Notes: a model not told the origin generated them from the letters alone. A stretch of DNA of 64,000 bases from Mesorhizobium huakuii (GCF_030160235.1 NZ_BSNY01000039.1:1-64000), one strand, 5' to 3'; counted from the first letter of the stretch, positions 1 to 8,459 are shown. A program made the numbers and translations.

Positions 1-392
1 CCCGCCTCGATACGCCGCCCTTCTCAAACCGTCATCACCCATTTTCCGCCATAGCTCTCTGTCAGCTTATCGGGCTCGGAAATCCATGTGGTTCGAAGCC
101 AATCCAAATCCTCAGATACGCTAGAGAGAGCTTCGGGCATTGCGCGGTCTCACATGAACTAAGTAGCCTATGCCCGCAAACGTATGTAGGCGAGTCTCAA
201 GCGATGGATGCCTTGCGCACAAGGCGTCACTGCCGCATGGTCATTTCGGGCCATGGCTCGACAAGCAGCAAGGGCTTTCCCGCGCCGTGGCTTCGCAATG
301 CATGGCGCTGGCCACGGGCGGGCGTCAGGACGCGCGGGATGCTTCGCCTGTGTAGGCCCCCCGCGCCGGTCACGGCAAACGCGCGCTTGGGC
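1..392. other. Left-edge stretch without a recognisable gene
   Basis: Several short open frames overlap one another on both strands between 170 and 457, but none has a convincing ribosome binding site or a recognisable product. The only gene nearby ends at 393 on the minus strand. I see no tRNA, mobile-element end or clear hairpin here. Confidence 0.4.
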
Positions 393-650
393 CTATTGTT
401 GCCTGCCTGGTTGATCTGTTTCCAGCCGAAGCCGCCAGAACTTGCCTGCGCGTTCATAAACAGCTTTAGGTGTCAGGCTATTGAAGAGCGCCAGCACCTT
501 CTTGCCTACGCAAAGATTTGAGTACTTGTCGAAATAGGCCAGACGTTCGTCGTTGTATTGGAAGAGGTGAGTTGCCGCACCCTCTTGGTAAAGGAAGCCG
601 AATTCCTCGAATTCCTTCAGCATCCACCGGGCGGCCTCATCCTCAGTCAT
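393..650 (-). CDS. Small hypothetical protein, DUF6953-like
   Basis: An 85-residue soluble acidic protein beginning MTEDEAARWMLKEFEE, with a central GFLYQE segment and a conserved-looking KVLALFNSLTP region. It resembles the small DUF6953-type proteins often found in accessory DNA; that family name is from memory and moderate in certainty. It overlaps the 3' end of the preceding gene (643-834, same strand) by 8 bp, so the two are probably translated together. No function can be assigned. Membership of an accessory gene pair is the main contextual clue. Confidence 0.6.
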   Translation of the reverse strand: MTEDEAARWMLKEFEEFGFLYQEGAATHLFQYNDERLAYFDKYSNLCVGKKVLALFNSLTPKAVYERAGKFWRLRLETDQPGRQQ

Positions 651-834
651 TCTTTTTCGGCGCCTCGTAGAGCTTCAGCGTTTCGGAATCGAATGTTGAC
701 GCTTCCCGTGAGGCCCCCTTAAACCAAACACAATCATAACGATTGGAGTTCGAGCTGTTCTCACGAGAGACGGTCATTGCCGGCCCGCCGGACTTGAGTA
801 GCACGATATCTCCGGCCTTGAACTTCTGCGCCAT
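643..834 (-). CDS. YodC-like DUF2158 small protein
   Basis: A 63-residue protein of the YodC/DUF2158 type. The family pattern is visible: an N-terminal KFKAGDIVLLKSGGPAMTV strand pair, then a CVWF segment and a short polar tail. The family is a small beta-barrel of unknown function, common in plasmid and island DNA. It is the first gene of a two-gene unit, since its stop overlaps the start of the 393-650 gene. The family call is fairly secure from the LKSGGPxMTV motif; the role is unknown. Confidence 0.75.
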   Translation of the reverse strand: MAQKFKAGDIVLLKSGGPAMTVSRENSSNSNRYDCVWFKGASREASTFDSETLKLYEAPKKND

Positions 835-1161
835 GAAAGACTCCCATAGTTTCTGATAACGTAACCTCGCCTATTGCCGGACTTTCTTCAATCGAACACC
901 CGGCCCACGACTATCACGCCAGCCGCAGTGGTGCATACGCATTAAGCCCGCCGAACGCCAGAACGCGGCGGACGATTCTCCGCCGTGGACGGCGGCCAGT
1001 AAGATCGCGCGCTGACGGGCTTGCCAGCGCCATCTTGATCAGGAGTATAATCCTCCCGTTGCGGCGACCCTCAAATGGAGATCGCCATGCCTCAGAAGAC
1101 CCTCGCCGAAGCCCTGGCTGCCCGCGAAACCTAGCTGCAAGAGTTCAAAGGGGGCGGAGCT
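835..1161. other. Intergenic stretch with one hairpin
   Basis: No supported gene. A perfect hairpin with arms CCGCCGT and ACGGCGG lies at 980-995. A very short frame begins ATG at 1075/1087 and stops at TAG after MPQKTLAEALAARET; it is in the same reading frame as the TTG-started frame at 1162, so the two may be parts of one broken gene. Nothing else stands out. Confidence 0.35.
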
Positions 1162-1968
1162 TTGAAGCTCAACCATCTGCTTCTCGTATCTGCCATATGC
1201 ATCAGCGCCGTTTTTTATTTCTCAGCATGGGCCGGTCGAACGCCAGAAGCGGTCGAGCTTCCAAAAATGATCAAACCTGACAACCAGCGGCGTACAGGTA
1301 AATTTCTGATCACGCATGACCAAGAAGTACATGGCCACATGGAATCCTTCCCGTTCGTAGTGTCGCAAAGTCGGGCCCCAGCATTCGTTGAACGCAACCC
1401 TACCGACGAGGAACTCGCCGTGGCCGCGTCGAGGTGGCGCGGACCATGGCTATCGCCAATTCCTGATCTTGCGCGAATCGCCACCCGCTGCCGGGGAATG
1501 CTCGTAAGGGACGTCGCGAAGCCGGCCAATTCTGGGCCGTATGGGTTGCTACGCCGCCTGAACGATCTCGACCAGTTCAACGTCGAACACCAAATCCTTT
1601 CCGGCCAACGGATGATTGCCGTCGAGCTTGACGCTGGCGTCGTCCACTTCGACGACTGTTACCGGCATGGGGCGCCCGTCACGGGTTCTGACCTGCAATC
1701 GACTGCCGATATCAATGTTGACGTTGTCCGGCACCTTGGTGCGGTCGATGATCACGACCGCTTCGGGGCGTTCGCTGCCGCCTATTCGGTGATATCGGCA
1801 ACCACAATTTTCGGATTGATCTGCGGCTATTTGATCGAGCAGTTCGGTACCCTCATCGTGCTAGGGGCGCCCACGCCAACTGGCACGACCTGCATTCATC
1901 GATGGCGGCCTCGCTGCTACACTCCCACGACCAGCGCCGGATCAAATGCGATGTTCTCGTCATCGTAG
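1162..1968 (+). CDS. Putative exported hypothetical protein, doubtful 3' half
   Basis: The frame starts at TTG 1162 behind a purine-rich GGGGGCGGAG. Its N-terminus, MKLNHLLLVSAICISAVFYFSAWAG, reads as a signal peptide or signal anchor. The first roughly 125 codons look protein-like but match no family I know. From about 1549 onward the frame runs antisense to the slyD remnant and then to the 3' end of the metallophosphoesterase gene, so the C-terminal half is probably not authentic. I read this as a small exported protein whose original 3' end was lost when the slyD fragment was joined. An alternative is chance open frame throughout. Confidence 0.3.
   Translation: MKLNHLLLVSAICISAVFYFSAWAGRTPEAVELPKMIKPDNQRRTGKFLITHDQEVHGHMESFPFVVSQSRAPAFVERNPTDEELAVAASRWRGPWLSPIPDLARIATRCRGMLVRDVAKPANSGPYGLLRRLNDLDQFNVEHQILSGQRMIAVELDAGVVHFDDCYRHGAPVTGSDLQSTADINVDVVRHLGAVDDHDRFGAFAAAYSVISATTIFGLICGYLIEQFGTLIVLGAPTPTGTTCIHRWRPRCYTPTTSAGSNAMFSSS
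1549..1782 (-). pseudogene. 3' fragment of a SlyD-type FKBP peptidyl-prolyl isomerase
   Basis: The 68 residues from the GTG at 1755 contain the C-terminal hallmark of SlyD-type FKBPs, GNHPLAGKDLVFDVELVEI, preceded by RTKVPDNVNIDIGS and the MPVTVVEVDD strand. Family-like sequence continues a little upstream of the GTG (ERPEAVV) and then stops matching. The N-terminal half with the HYTG-type FKBP core is absent. This is therefore a truncated remnant of a peptidyl-prolyl isomerase gene, unlikely to be functional. It marks a recombination junction near 1780 within accessory DNA. Confidence 0.75.
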
Positions 1969-2675
1969 CCGCGCGGATTACAGAGAATGCGTGTGCTGCC
2001 GACCTTGTAATCACAGCTATCATGCGTGTGCCCATGGACCCAGAGCACGGGTCGATCACTCTCGATCACCTCGGAAAGGTCCGAAGCAAAGGCGGCATTC
2101 AGCAGGTCCCCCATGAATCTCGAAGGAATAGATTTCGCGTGGGGGAGGTGGTGGGTGACGACGACGGTCTCGATCGGATCGGCCTTCAACGCGGTATCGA
2201 TGAACCGACGGGATTCCTGATGCATTCGGAATGCTGTCTCGGGCACGAAACGCTGCCAGGGATTGCGCTGTTCCGCGATCAGCCTGTGGTCGTTCATGCG
2301 TTCGCGCGCGTAGATCATGGCGAGTTCCGGATGCCCCTCGATCCGATAGTCCGTCCAGAGCGTCGCGCCGAGAAACCGAACGCCGTCGATCGTAACAAAA
2401 TCGTTCTCCAGGAGGTGCACATTCGGGAACTGGGCGGCCGCGGCGCGCCCATCTTCCAACCCCTCCCCGATCGAACCCCGATAGAATTCGTGGTTGCCCG
2501 CGACATAGATGCACGGCATCGCATGAGCGACATTTTTGCCCAACCAGTGAACGCCGTTGGCGGGGGCGCGGCAAAGGTCTCCCGCCACGACGCAGACGTC
2601 GGCGTCCGGGATCGTCAGCGGCTGCCGCAGATCGGCAAATTCAAGATGCAAGTCGGAGAATAGCCATAGCTTCAT
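1917..2675 (-). CDS. Calcineurin-like metallophosphoesterase
   Basis: A 252-residue cytoplasmic phosphoesterase of the calcineurin-like superfamily. The full set of metal-binding motifs is visible: DLHLE near residue 8, VAGDL, GNHEFY, THHLPH and GHTHDS near the C-terminus. These coordinate a dinuclear metal centre that hydrolyses phosphomono- or diesters; the substrate cannot be told from sequence. It is 92 bp downstream of the M41 peptidase gene on the same strand and could be the last gene of that operon. No strong Shine-Dalgarno is seen, so translation may be weak. The superfamily call is secure. Confidence 0.88.
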   Translation of the reverse strand: MKLWLFSDLHLEFADLRQPLTIPDADVCVVAGDLCRAPANGVHWLGKNVAHAMPCIYVAGNHEFYRGSIGEGLEDGRAAAAQFPNVHLLENDFVTIDGVRFLGATLWTDYRIEGHPELAMIYARERMNDHRLIAEQRNPWQRFVPETAFRMHQESRRFIDTALKADPIETVVVTHHLPHAKSIPSRFMGDLLNAAFASDLSEVIESDRPVLWVHGHTHDSCDYKVGSTRILCNPRGYDDENIAFDPALVVGV

Positions 2676-2767
2676 AGGATCGAAACCTTGGTTTCATTCA
2701 CGCGGGCGCGCCAAAACTCCACGAATCCTGCAAACGTGACCGCAGTGTTTTGCGACCGTTTGTCGGA

Positions 2768-3478
2768 TCACCCGGGCGTCGCGACGATCCGCTGCTTCAC
2801 TTCCTGGAGCACGGCGTCGAGTTCAGCTCCCTCCAGCGTCTTTCGTGCCAGCAGGATCTCGCCAAGGAAGTCGATCGCGATCTCCTGGTTGACGACCATT
2901 TTTCGGGCGACCGCATAGGCGCTCTCTAGCCGGGCGTTCACCCGCGCCGCCAGTTCGTGGTCGGTCGCGAGCATCGATGCCCGATCCTCGACTTTGCGGT
3001 GAAGCAGCGGCCATTTCTTCGAAAAACCCATCACAGTCTCCATGTCGAATGCCAATGCGGTTGCAGCCGCAAGATCACAGGACTCAGAGCCAGATCCGGC
3101 GGCGACCGACCCCACGATCACTTCCTCCGCTGCTCGGCCGGCGAGTGCTGCGATGAGAACGCCGGTGAGCACCGCCTCGGTCTGCTCTCTCGGCATGGTT
3201 CCGGTGACATATCCGCCTTCCGGCTCCTCGATCGTGATCTTCGCGATGGTTCCAAGATCGAGATGGAGGCGCGCTACCGCATGAGCGGCTTCATGGACGG
3301 ACGTCCGGAACTGGAGCTGCAGCAATTGCAAGAGCAGAGGGTCTCCGAGAAAACTGTCCGCGCTCTCAATAGCGTCTGCAGCCCTTTCAGCAGAAATGCC
3401 GGAGTCACCCGCAGCCTCGACAGCTCTGGTCTTCTTGCTACGATGCTGTCGCGAGGGACGTATGCGACGTCTTTTCAT
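2768..3478 (-). CDS. Stand-alone FtsH-type M41 metallopeptidase, no ATPase domain
   Basis: A 236-residue protein carrying only the peptidase half of FtsH. The zinc motif HEAAH is at residues 62-66, with Ala where FtsH usually has Gly. The third ligand lies in GSESCDLAAAT, Asp135, matching the FtsH SNDxxxAT segment, and METVMGFSK follows as in FtsH. There is no AAA+ domain and no membrane segment; the N-terminal 40 residues are basic and probably disordered. ATG 3478 is chosen over an upstream frame because AAAGGA precedes it. A separate Lon-like ATPase is encoded upstream in the same operon (4100-5665), suggesting an ATPase plus peptidase pair. Catalytic competence is likely because all ligands are present. 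Confidence 0.85.
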   Translation of the reverse strand: MKRRRIRPSRQHRSKKTRAVEAAGDSGISAERAADAIESADSFLGDPLLLQLLQLQFRTSVHEAAHAVARLHLDLGTIAKITIEEPEGGYVTGTMPREQTEAVLTGVLIAALAGRAAEEVIVGSVAAGSGSESCDLAAATALAFDMETVMGFSKKWPLLHRKVEDRASMLATDHELAARVNARLESAYAVARKMVVNQEIAIDFLGEILLARKTLEGAELDAVLQEVKQRIVATPG

Positions 3479-3566
3479 CTTCCAATCCTTTCGATCGTTG
3501 CCGTGCCCGATGGAACTGGCTGGCCCTGACGAGCTTCCCGACGATGGTTCATCAATGGTCCGCTCC

Positions 3567-4046
3567 CTAGTGACTGTTCGCCTGCGGCGGGAGATCGAGA
3601 AGACCAGTCGCCTCAAGCCATTCCGCCAACTCGGTACAGGCAGGGTTTGCGTCCATGACGTGGCAGGTCAGCAGTTCGAGGATCACCGTCGGAATCGGCC
3701 ACCCGGTCGCGATGGCTATGCGGGCATAATGGCTCGTCACCTCGACGGCGATCGCTGGATCCTCCATGTGCGCGGTTCTGTAGTCACAGGAAGCGATGGG
3801 GCCGGCCCTGATGAGGGCGAGGCAGCTTTCAGTATGGCCGAGAAGCCCAAGCAGCGTCTCGCTGGCCATGTGCCTGCCGAACGCCAAAGGCCTCGGTAAT
3901 GCAGGCGCCGAGGGATTCGCCATAGGAATCCCGCGCTCCATCAAGTGCTGCTTTGATCTGCCCCCGGGCTGATGATCGACAAGCGATGATCCTTCCACTT
4001 CATTGCGCGGTCGGTGTAGAAAGCCTCTTGCTTCACGAGCTTTCAT
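3567..4046 (-). CDS. Hypothetical protein between ATPase and peptidase genes
   Basis: A 159-residue protein of unknown function, started at ATG 4046 because AGGAGG lies about ten bases upstream. The N-terminal 40 residues are basic and low in structure. The rest is mainly helical, with the segment GRHMASETLLGLLGHTESCLALIRAGP and a C-terminal EWLEATGLLDLP. It shows no catalytic motif, signal peptide or membrane segment. It lies 53 bp after the Lon-like ATPase gene and 88 bp before the M41 peptidase gene. The position suggests an adaptor or scaffold linking the two, but that is inference only. Confidence 0.7.
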   Translation of the reverse strand: MKAREARGFLHRPRNEVEGSSLVDHQPGGRSKQHLMERGIPMANPSAPALPRPLAFGRHMASETLLGLLGHTESCLALIRAGPIASCDYRTAHMEDPAIAVEVTSHYARIAIATGWPIPTVILELLTCHVMDANPACTELAEWLEATGLLDLPPQANSH

Positions 4047-4099
4047 TCGGTTGCCTCCTGTGTCAGCCTATCGTTGCCGATCGTTTTGACGGGGCCAGC

Positions 4100-5665
4100 T
4101 CATTGCCTGCCCCAATGGCGTTCACGCGCCTCCACAAGCTTCTCGACAAGCCGCTCCAGTTTCCTGATTGACCCGCCCGGCCAGTTGTTGGCCAGCGCAG
4201 CGATTTCGAATCCTTCGATCGGTGCCGCCCAGCGCGGGTCGTGCCCCGTCTCGAGGTAGAGCCTTTCGAGAATGCGAGGGGCGAGGAACGGCAACTGGTC
4301 GGGGCCCGGCTCCGGAAATCGCAGGATCCGACATCTATCCCGCATCACCGCCGGGACGCTTCCCACCTCGTTTGCTGTCATCAGCCATGACACATGCGAG
4401 AGATCGCAGTTCGCTTCGACGTAGGGATCGAACCAGCGCGACGACGTTTCCTTCTCGAGCAAACCGATCAGGACGTCATGGACATTACCATTCTGGCGAC
4501 CGGTGCCCACCTTCTCGATCTCATCGAGGATGATGGCAGGCCCCGCGCATTCATGCCGGCGCACCGCCATAATGGCGAGGCTCGGTTCACCCGAGGACCA
4601 TCGCCGCGCGGTGCCGCCGACGGCACTGTCGCTCAAGCCGCCACAGGGAACCAGCTCGTATGGGATCCGGAGTTCCTCGATCAGCCTTCTCGCGAAGCGG
4701 GTCTTGCCGCATCCAGGCGGGCCGACCAGGATTGTTGGTCGCACGTATACATGTCTCCCGCCGACGAGACGGTTCAGGATATCGTCGGCCACCGATGCGA
4801 CCCAGGGGAATTCGGACACAAGCTGCGTGCGAGGAATGGAGAGGTCGGATGCAGCTGGAAGCGGCAGTCCGCGCTGCACGAATTCTTGGAACTCGCCCAA
4901 CACGCGCTTTCCTTCCGATGTTGTCGCGTTGCCGATGGAAGGAACGACAACCACGGTAGCATTCGGCGCGGGTTTGGTTTCCGCTTCGTCCTTGAGGAGG
5001 TACTCGATGTCGTCATCTCTAGACGCCTTCTTGGCCGACGCCTCTTTCGCCTCTTTGTTTGTCTGTTCGTCCGTCAGCCGTGCCTTTAGGATCGCAGACT
5101 CGAACTCGGCTTCAAAATTCAGAAGCATCCGGAACAGCGAATGCTGCGGATGCGGGACATGGAAGATTTCGGCGTAGCGCGAAGAGAAGAGAGTACGTGA
5201 CAGCATACTCCACGCTAGCGCGCGCCAAAGCATTCGCGGGCCTCTGCTCTCGTTGAAGTCGCGCATCGCCATCGATGCCGTTTCGCTCGCCACCGCCGCC
5301 GCAGCCTGCGGATCGCCAAACACGGCAAGATAGAATTGACAGCGCAGGCGGCACGCCTCGGCCTGGATTCCCTTTACGGCTTCGGCGGTGCCGAGCGCGG
5401 CCTCGACACTTTTGATACCGTCCTCAGATTGCTCGGTCGCAAGGTCGTCGAGACAATTGGCAAGGGGCAAAAGTTCGACGCGACCGCGCTTCTTTATCCG
5501 CCGTGACAGGCGGCTTGAATATTCCCGGATATCGTCTTCGAGACGATCGCCAAAGAACGCCATGCCGCGCAGCAACTCGTCCTCACTCGGCAGATGCAAG
5601 CCGGCCTTCGCTGCTTTCAGGCGTCGGTCGAAATGACGGTCGAAAGTCGAACCCCTGAATGTCAT
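4100..5665 (-). CDS. Lon-like AAA+ ATPase without a protease domain
   Basis: A 521-residue cytoplasmic protein. Residues 1-230 form a helical N-terminal domain of unknown type ending in a charged linker. Residues about 280-500 are an AAA+ module with Walker A GPPGCGKT (315-322), Walker B AIILDEIEK (377-385), a sensor-1-like TANEVGSVP and arginine-finger candidates in MRDRCR. The segment around GGLSDSAVGGTARRW and the DLSHVSWLMTAN strand resemble Lon (DLSNVxFxxTAN). No Lon Ser-Lys protease domain follows. With the M41 peptidase two genes downstream it could form a two-subunit ATP-dependent protease. It starts 9 bp after the 5675-6016 gene, in the same operon. Confidence 0.88.
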   Translation of the reverse strand: MTFRGSTFDRHFDRRLKAAKAGLHLPSEDELLRGMAFFGDRLEDDIREYSSRLSRRIKKRGRVELLPLANCLDDLATEQSEDGIKSVEAALGTAEAVKGIQAEACRLRCQFYLAVFGDPQAAAAVASETASMAMRDFNESRGPRMLWRALAWSMLSRTLFSSRYAEIFHVPHPQHSLFRMLLNFEAEFESAILKARLTDEQTNKEAKEASAKKASRDDDIEYLLKDEAETKPAPNATVVVVPSIGNATTSEGKRVLGEFQEFVQRGLPLPAASDLSIPRTQLVSEFPWVASVADDILNRLVGGRHVYVRPTILVGPPGCGKTRFARRLIEELRIPYELVPCGGLSDSAVGGTARRWSSGEPSLAIMAVRRHECAGPAIILDEIEKVGTGRQNGNVHDVLIGLLEKETSSRWFDPYVEANCDLSHVSWLMTANEVGSVPAVMRDRCRILRFPEPGPDQLPFLAPRILERLYLETGHDPRWAAPIEGFEIAALANNWPGGSIRKLERLVEKLVEARERHWGRQ

Positions 5666-5674
5666 GGACGACCC

Positions 5675-6016
5675 TCACGCATCTAGGCCGGACTGTTCGG
5701 CAGGACGTCCGAGTCGGTACCATCGCGACAGCGTTCGTGCCCAAGTCCGGTCTTCGGAGAGCAGCCACAAATCTGTTGTGGCGATCAATCTGTCCTGGCC
5801 GACGAGTCGGGGATGGCCGGTCGAGAGTCCTGCAAGGCAAGGAACGGCTCGCTGGGCAAGGATCCATCGGTCGAGAATTGGGGCTGCGTCACCCGCCATC
5901 GCCTCAGGCGGCACGCCACGGCGGACGCGCTCCATGTCGGCGGTCAATGCGAGAAGACGGTCCATCTGGAAGGTGACCATCTCGTCGGTAGTCGTTTCGC
6001 GGCCAAACAGCAGCAT
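5675..6016 (-). CDS. DUF6634-like small protein, first gene of the protease operon
   Basis: A 113-residue protein started at ATG 6016 with GGAGG about nine bases upstream. It has the layout of a small helical family seen in rhizobial islands (DUF6634, recalled with moderate certainty): an N-terminal helix MDRLLALTADMERVRRG, a central ILDRWILAQRAVPCLAG, and the C-terminal signature DRTWARTLSRWYRLG. No catalytic residues are apparent. Its stop is 9 bp before the ATPase start, which makes it the promoter-proximal gene of the operon. Its role, perhaps as a regulatory or structural partner, is unknown. Confidence 0.75.
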   Translation of the reverse strand: MLLFGRETTTDEMVTFQMDRLLALTADMERVRRGVPPEAMAGDAAPILDRWILAQRAVPCLAGLSTGHPRLVGQDRLIATTDLWLLSEDRTWARTLSRWYRLGRPAEQSGLDA

Positions 6017-6050
6017 TCGAGTGCCTCCATGTTTCGATCAAGGACCCGTT

Positions 6051-6079
6051 GGATTTCGAATCCTTGATTCGCGAATCAA
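6051..6079. promoter_or_regulatory. Palindromic operator candidate between divergent genes
   Basis: A perfect 16-bp palindrome, TTGATTCGCGAATCAA, occupies 6064-6079. Immediately to its left at 6051-6063 is the imperfect palindrome GGATTTCGAATCC, which shares the core TTCGAATC. Both lie in the 200-bp gap between the minus-strand protease operon (start 6016) and the plus-strand XRE regulator (start 6217). This is where an autoregulatory repressor would bind. Binding by the adjacent XRE protein is inference. Confidence 0.6.
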
Positions 6080-6216
6080 AGGCACGAGACATACGGCGCC
6101 GCGGCTTTGGCGTCCACGACGCCGCTTGGGATTTTTTGGACGCCATTTATCGTTCAAACTCAGGATTCCGCTCAGGACATCTAGAGCGACGGGGCATCTC
6201 CGATGTAGGGAGAGCA

Positions 6217-6480
6217 ATGGATGTCCCGAACGAACTTTTAAGGGCAGCGCGCGTTGCGCTCGGCATTGGCCAACGAGAACTGGCAAAGCTCACTGGAGTT
6301 GGCCAGCGCACGATCCTACGCATCGAGCGCAATGACGAAACGGTCACTTTGGAGACCCGCCGCCGGTTACAGGACGCTTATGAGGAAGCCGGCGTTACGT
6401 TCATTCCTGACGATGGCTTGTCAGGACCTGGGCTTCGTGTGCGCCGGGATATTCTGAAGCAAGGCAAGTTGCGGTTCTGA
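6217..6480 (+). CDS. XRE-family helix-turn-helix regulator
   Basis: An 87-residue DNA-binding protein. The helix-turn-helix is clear: LLRAARVALGIGQRELAKLTGVGQRTILRIERND, followed by a helix and the tail GVTFIPDDGLSGPGLRVRR. That tail is typical of a rhizobial XRE subgroup, where it usually reads GVxFI...GxGVRLR. ATG 6217 is preferred over an upstream start at 6049 because GGGAGA sits just before it and the extra residues do not resemble the family. It is transcribed divergently from the split-protease operon, with palindromes between them, so local repression of both is the simplest model. Confidence 0.85.
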   Translation: MDVPNELLRAARVALGIGQRELAKLTGVGQRTILRIERNDETVTLETRRRLQDAYEEAGVTFIPDDGLSGPGLRVRRDILKQGKLRF

Positions 6481-7099
6481 TTTGCATACCGGTGACGGGT
6501 GGCTCGACTGATTTCACCGCCGCCGGCTTTGGGAATGCATCCACGTCTTCTTGACCTAAATGCCAATCCCGCGAGTGAGCATGTTCGAGGTCGGCATGAG
6601 TACTTAAGGGGCAATTTTTCGCGATCCCGGCGAATGACACTATGCAATGACTCAGGGCCCTCCGTTCACGGCAGGCTAAATTACTGATGCCTTGCGCTGA
6701 CGCGCTGCGGACCCGAGAGGGTCAAAACGCATACTCCCACTGACACACTACAATCCGGAACCGATCGTGGTGGTGAGTGCCACCGCAGAGCTACTCGACG
6801 CAACGCGATTGCACACGAGCCATATTGAGCCCCCTTTTTTGGTAACGCGCTTGCTGAAACTGTCAGACGTCGGGCTCTCAAGGCCCGCCCCCGAAGGGGG
6901 CAGGTCCGGGAGCTTGACCTTGAAAGGTCTTGGAAGGGGAAAGGTCGGGAGCTTCATTTGAGGCGCCCTCCCGACCCGCCGTGATACTTGACGATCGAGC
7001 GGTCCGGGAGGGCTCGTGTCGTGGTGATGTTGACGCTGTGGGATTGGGAAAAGAGAGCGGAGTATGCTTCGCATACGAATCTTTCAATAGGTCAAAAGC
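6481..7099. other. Gene-free junction region rich in inverted repeats
   Basis: No frame here is convincing. Several hairpins cluster near the yifB breakpoint: GCCCCCGAAGGGGGC around 6888, GACCTTGAAAGGTC around 6915, GGTCGGGAG/CTCCCGACC at 6943-6976, and GTATGCTTCGCATAC around 7062-7076. The motif AGCTCCCGACCT occurs twice on the minus strand with small differences. This looks like decayed repeat or element-end sequence joining the accessory segment to the truncated yifB gene. Confidence 0.45.
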
Positions 7100-7102
7100 A
7101 GC

Positions 7103-8398
7103 CACTACGATCTGCCGATCGCGCTTGGCCTGATGGCCGCGCTTGGCGCCATTCCGGGCGACATGCTGGCTGGCTATGTCGTGCTTGGCGAACTTTCGCT
7201 CGACGGCACGATCGCCGCCGTCGCCGGCGCCTTGCCGGCGGCGATCGGCGCCAATGCCGAGGGCAAGGGCCTGATCTGTCCGTTCGCCTGCGGGCCGGAA
7301 GCTGCCTGGGCCGGCAAGGATTTCGACATTCTGGCGCCGCGCAGCCTGATCGCCATCGCCAATCATTTCCGTGGCACGCAGGTGTTGTCGCGGCCGGAGG
7401 CCGGTATCCACGCCGCGGCGCGCGACCTGCCCGACCTTGCCGACATCAAGGGCCAGGAAACCGCCAAGCGGGCGCTGGAAGTGGCAGCGGCCGGCGGGCA
7501 CAATCTGTTGATGGTCGGTCCGCCGGGCTCGGGAAAATCGATGCTGGCGCAGCGGCTGCCGTCGATCCTGCCGCCGCTGGCGCCGAAGGAATTGCTCGAA
7601 GTCTCGATGATCGCCTCGGTGGCGGGCGAGCTCGGCGAAGGCAAGCTGACCGACCGGCGGCCGTTCCGCGCCCCGCACCATTCGGCCTCGATGGCGGCGA
7701 TGGTCGGCGGTGGTCTGCGCGCGCGGCCGGGCGAAGTGTCGTTGGCGCATCACGGCGTGCTGTTCCTCGACGAATTCCCCGAATTCACCCCGCAGACGCT
7801 CGATGCGCTGCGCCAGCCGCTGGAGACCGGCGACTGCATGATCGCGCGCGCCAACCACCGCGTCACCTATCCGGCGCGCATCCAGCTGGTGGCGGCGATG
7901 AACCCGTGCCGCTGCGGCATGGCCGGCGAGCCGGGCTATCGCTGCCTGCGCGGCGAACGCTGCCGCACCGATTATCAAGCACGTATTTCCGGTCCGCTGC
8001 TCGACCGCATTGACCTGCGGATCGAAGTGCCGGCGGTCTCGGCCAGCGATCTCATCCGGCCCGACCGGGCTGAGAAGAGTGCGGATGTGGCGCTGCGCGT
8101 GGCGCGCGCCCGCACCTTGCAGCGCGAGCGTTTCGAACGGCTCGGCGTCACCAGCGCCACCAACGCCCATTGCGCGCCGGCTGTGATCGAAGACATCGCC
8201 ATGCCCGACGCGTCAGGCCTGTCGCTGCTCAAGGACGCCAGCGAGAAGCTCGCCTTCTCGGCGCGAGCCTACCACCGCGTGCTGAAAGTCGCGAGAACAC
8301 TGGCCGACCTCGACGCCAGCGAAACCGTCGGCCGCATCCACCTGGCCGAAGCGATTTCCTATCGCATGAGTTCGGAGCGCGTGGCGCAGGCGGCATAG
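7103..8398 (+). pseudogene. YifB-family Mg-chelatase-like AAA ATPase, 5'-truncated
   Basis: The frame from the first recognisable codons (HYDLPIALGLMAALGAIP) to the stop encodes the Lon-S5-like middle and the whole AAA+ part of YifB/ComM. Visible motifs are Walker A GPPGSGKS, Walker B LFLDEFPEF, the zinc-like CRCGMAGEPGYRCLRGERC segment and the conserved tail ETVGRIHLAEAISYRMS. Full-length YifB is about 510 residues; the first 85 or so (VGLPDKAVxESRERV region) are missing, and an in-frame TAG at 7088-7090 lies just upstream of the junction. An internal ATG at 7133 could give a 421-residue product that keeps the ATPase. YifB family members act in DNA processing (ComM is a branch-migration helicase). 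Confidence 0.85.
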
Positions 8399-8459
8399 GC
8401 GAAGGGCATCTGCAGCTACGCCAGGTCCGTCTCTCCGGGCCGATCCGCCTTTGCCCGGA

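Noticed and set aside
3567-3616. Longer start for the M41 peptidase at 3616
   Set aside because: That N-terminus is Arg/Ser-rich and overlaps the 3' end of the preceding gene, while ATG 3478 has AAAGGA at the right spacing.
1-7100. A CRISPR array, prophage or integrase in the accessory segment
   Set aside because: No direct-repeat array, integrase, transposase or phage structural gene is visible. The segment is accessory by content and breakpoints only.
6878-8170. 430-codon minus-strand frame antisense to yifB
   Set aside because: It is the antisense shadow of the yifB coding frame and of the repeat region. Its composition is His/Arg/Gln-rich without a family match, and yifB motifs on the plus strand are unambiguous.
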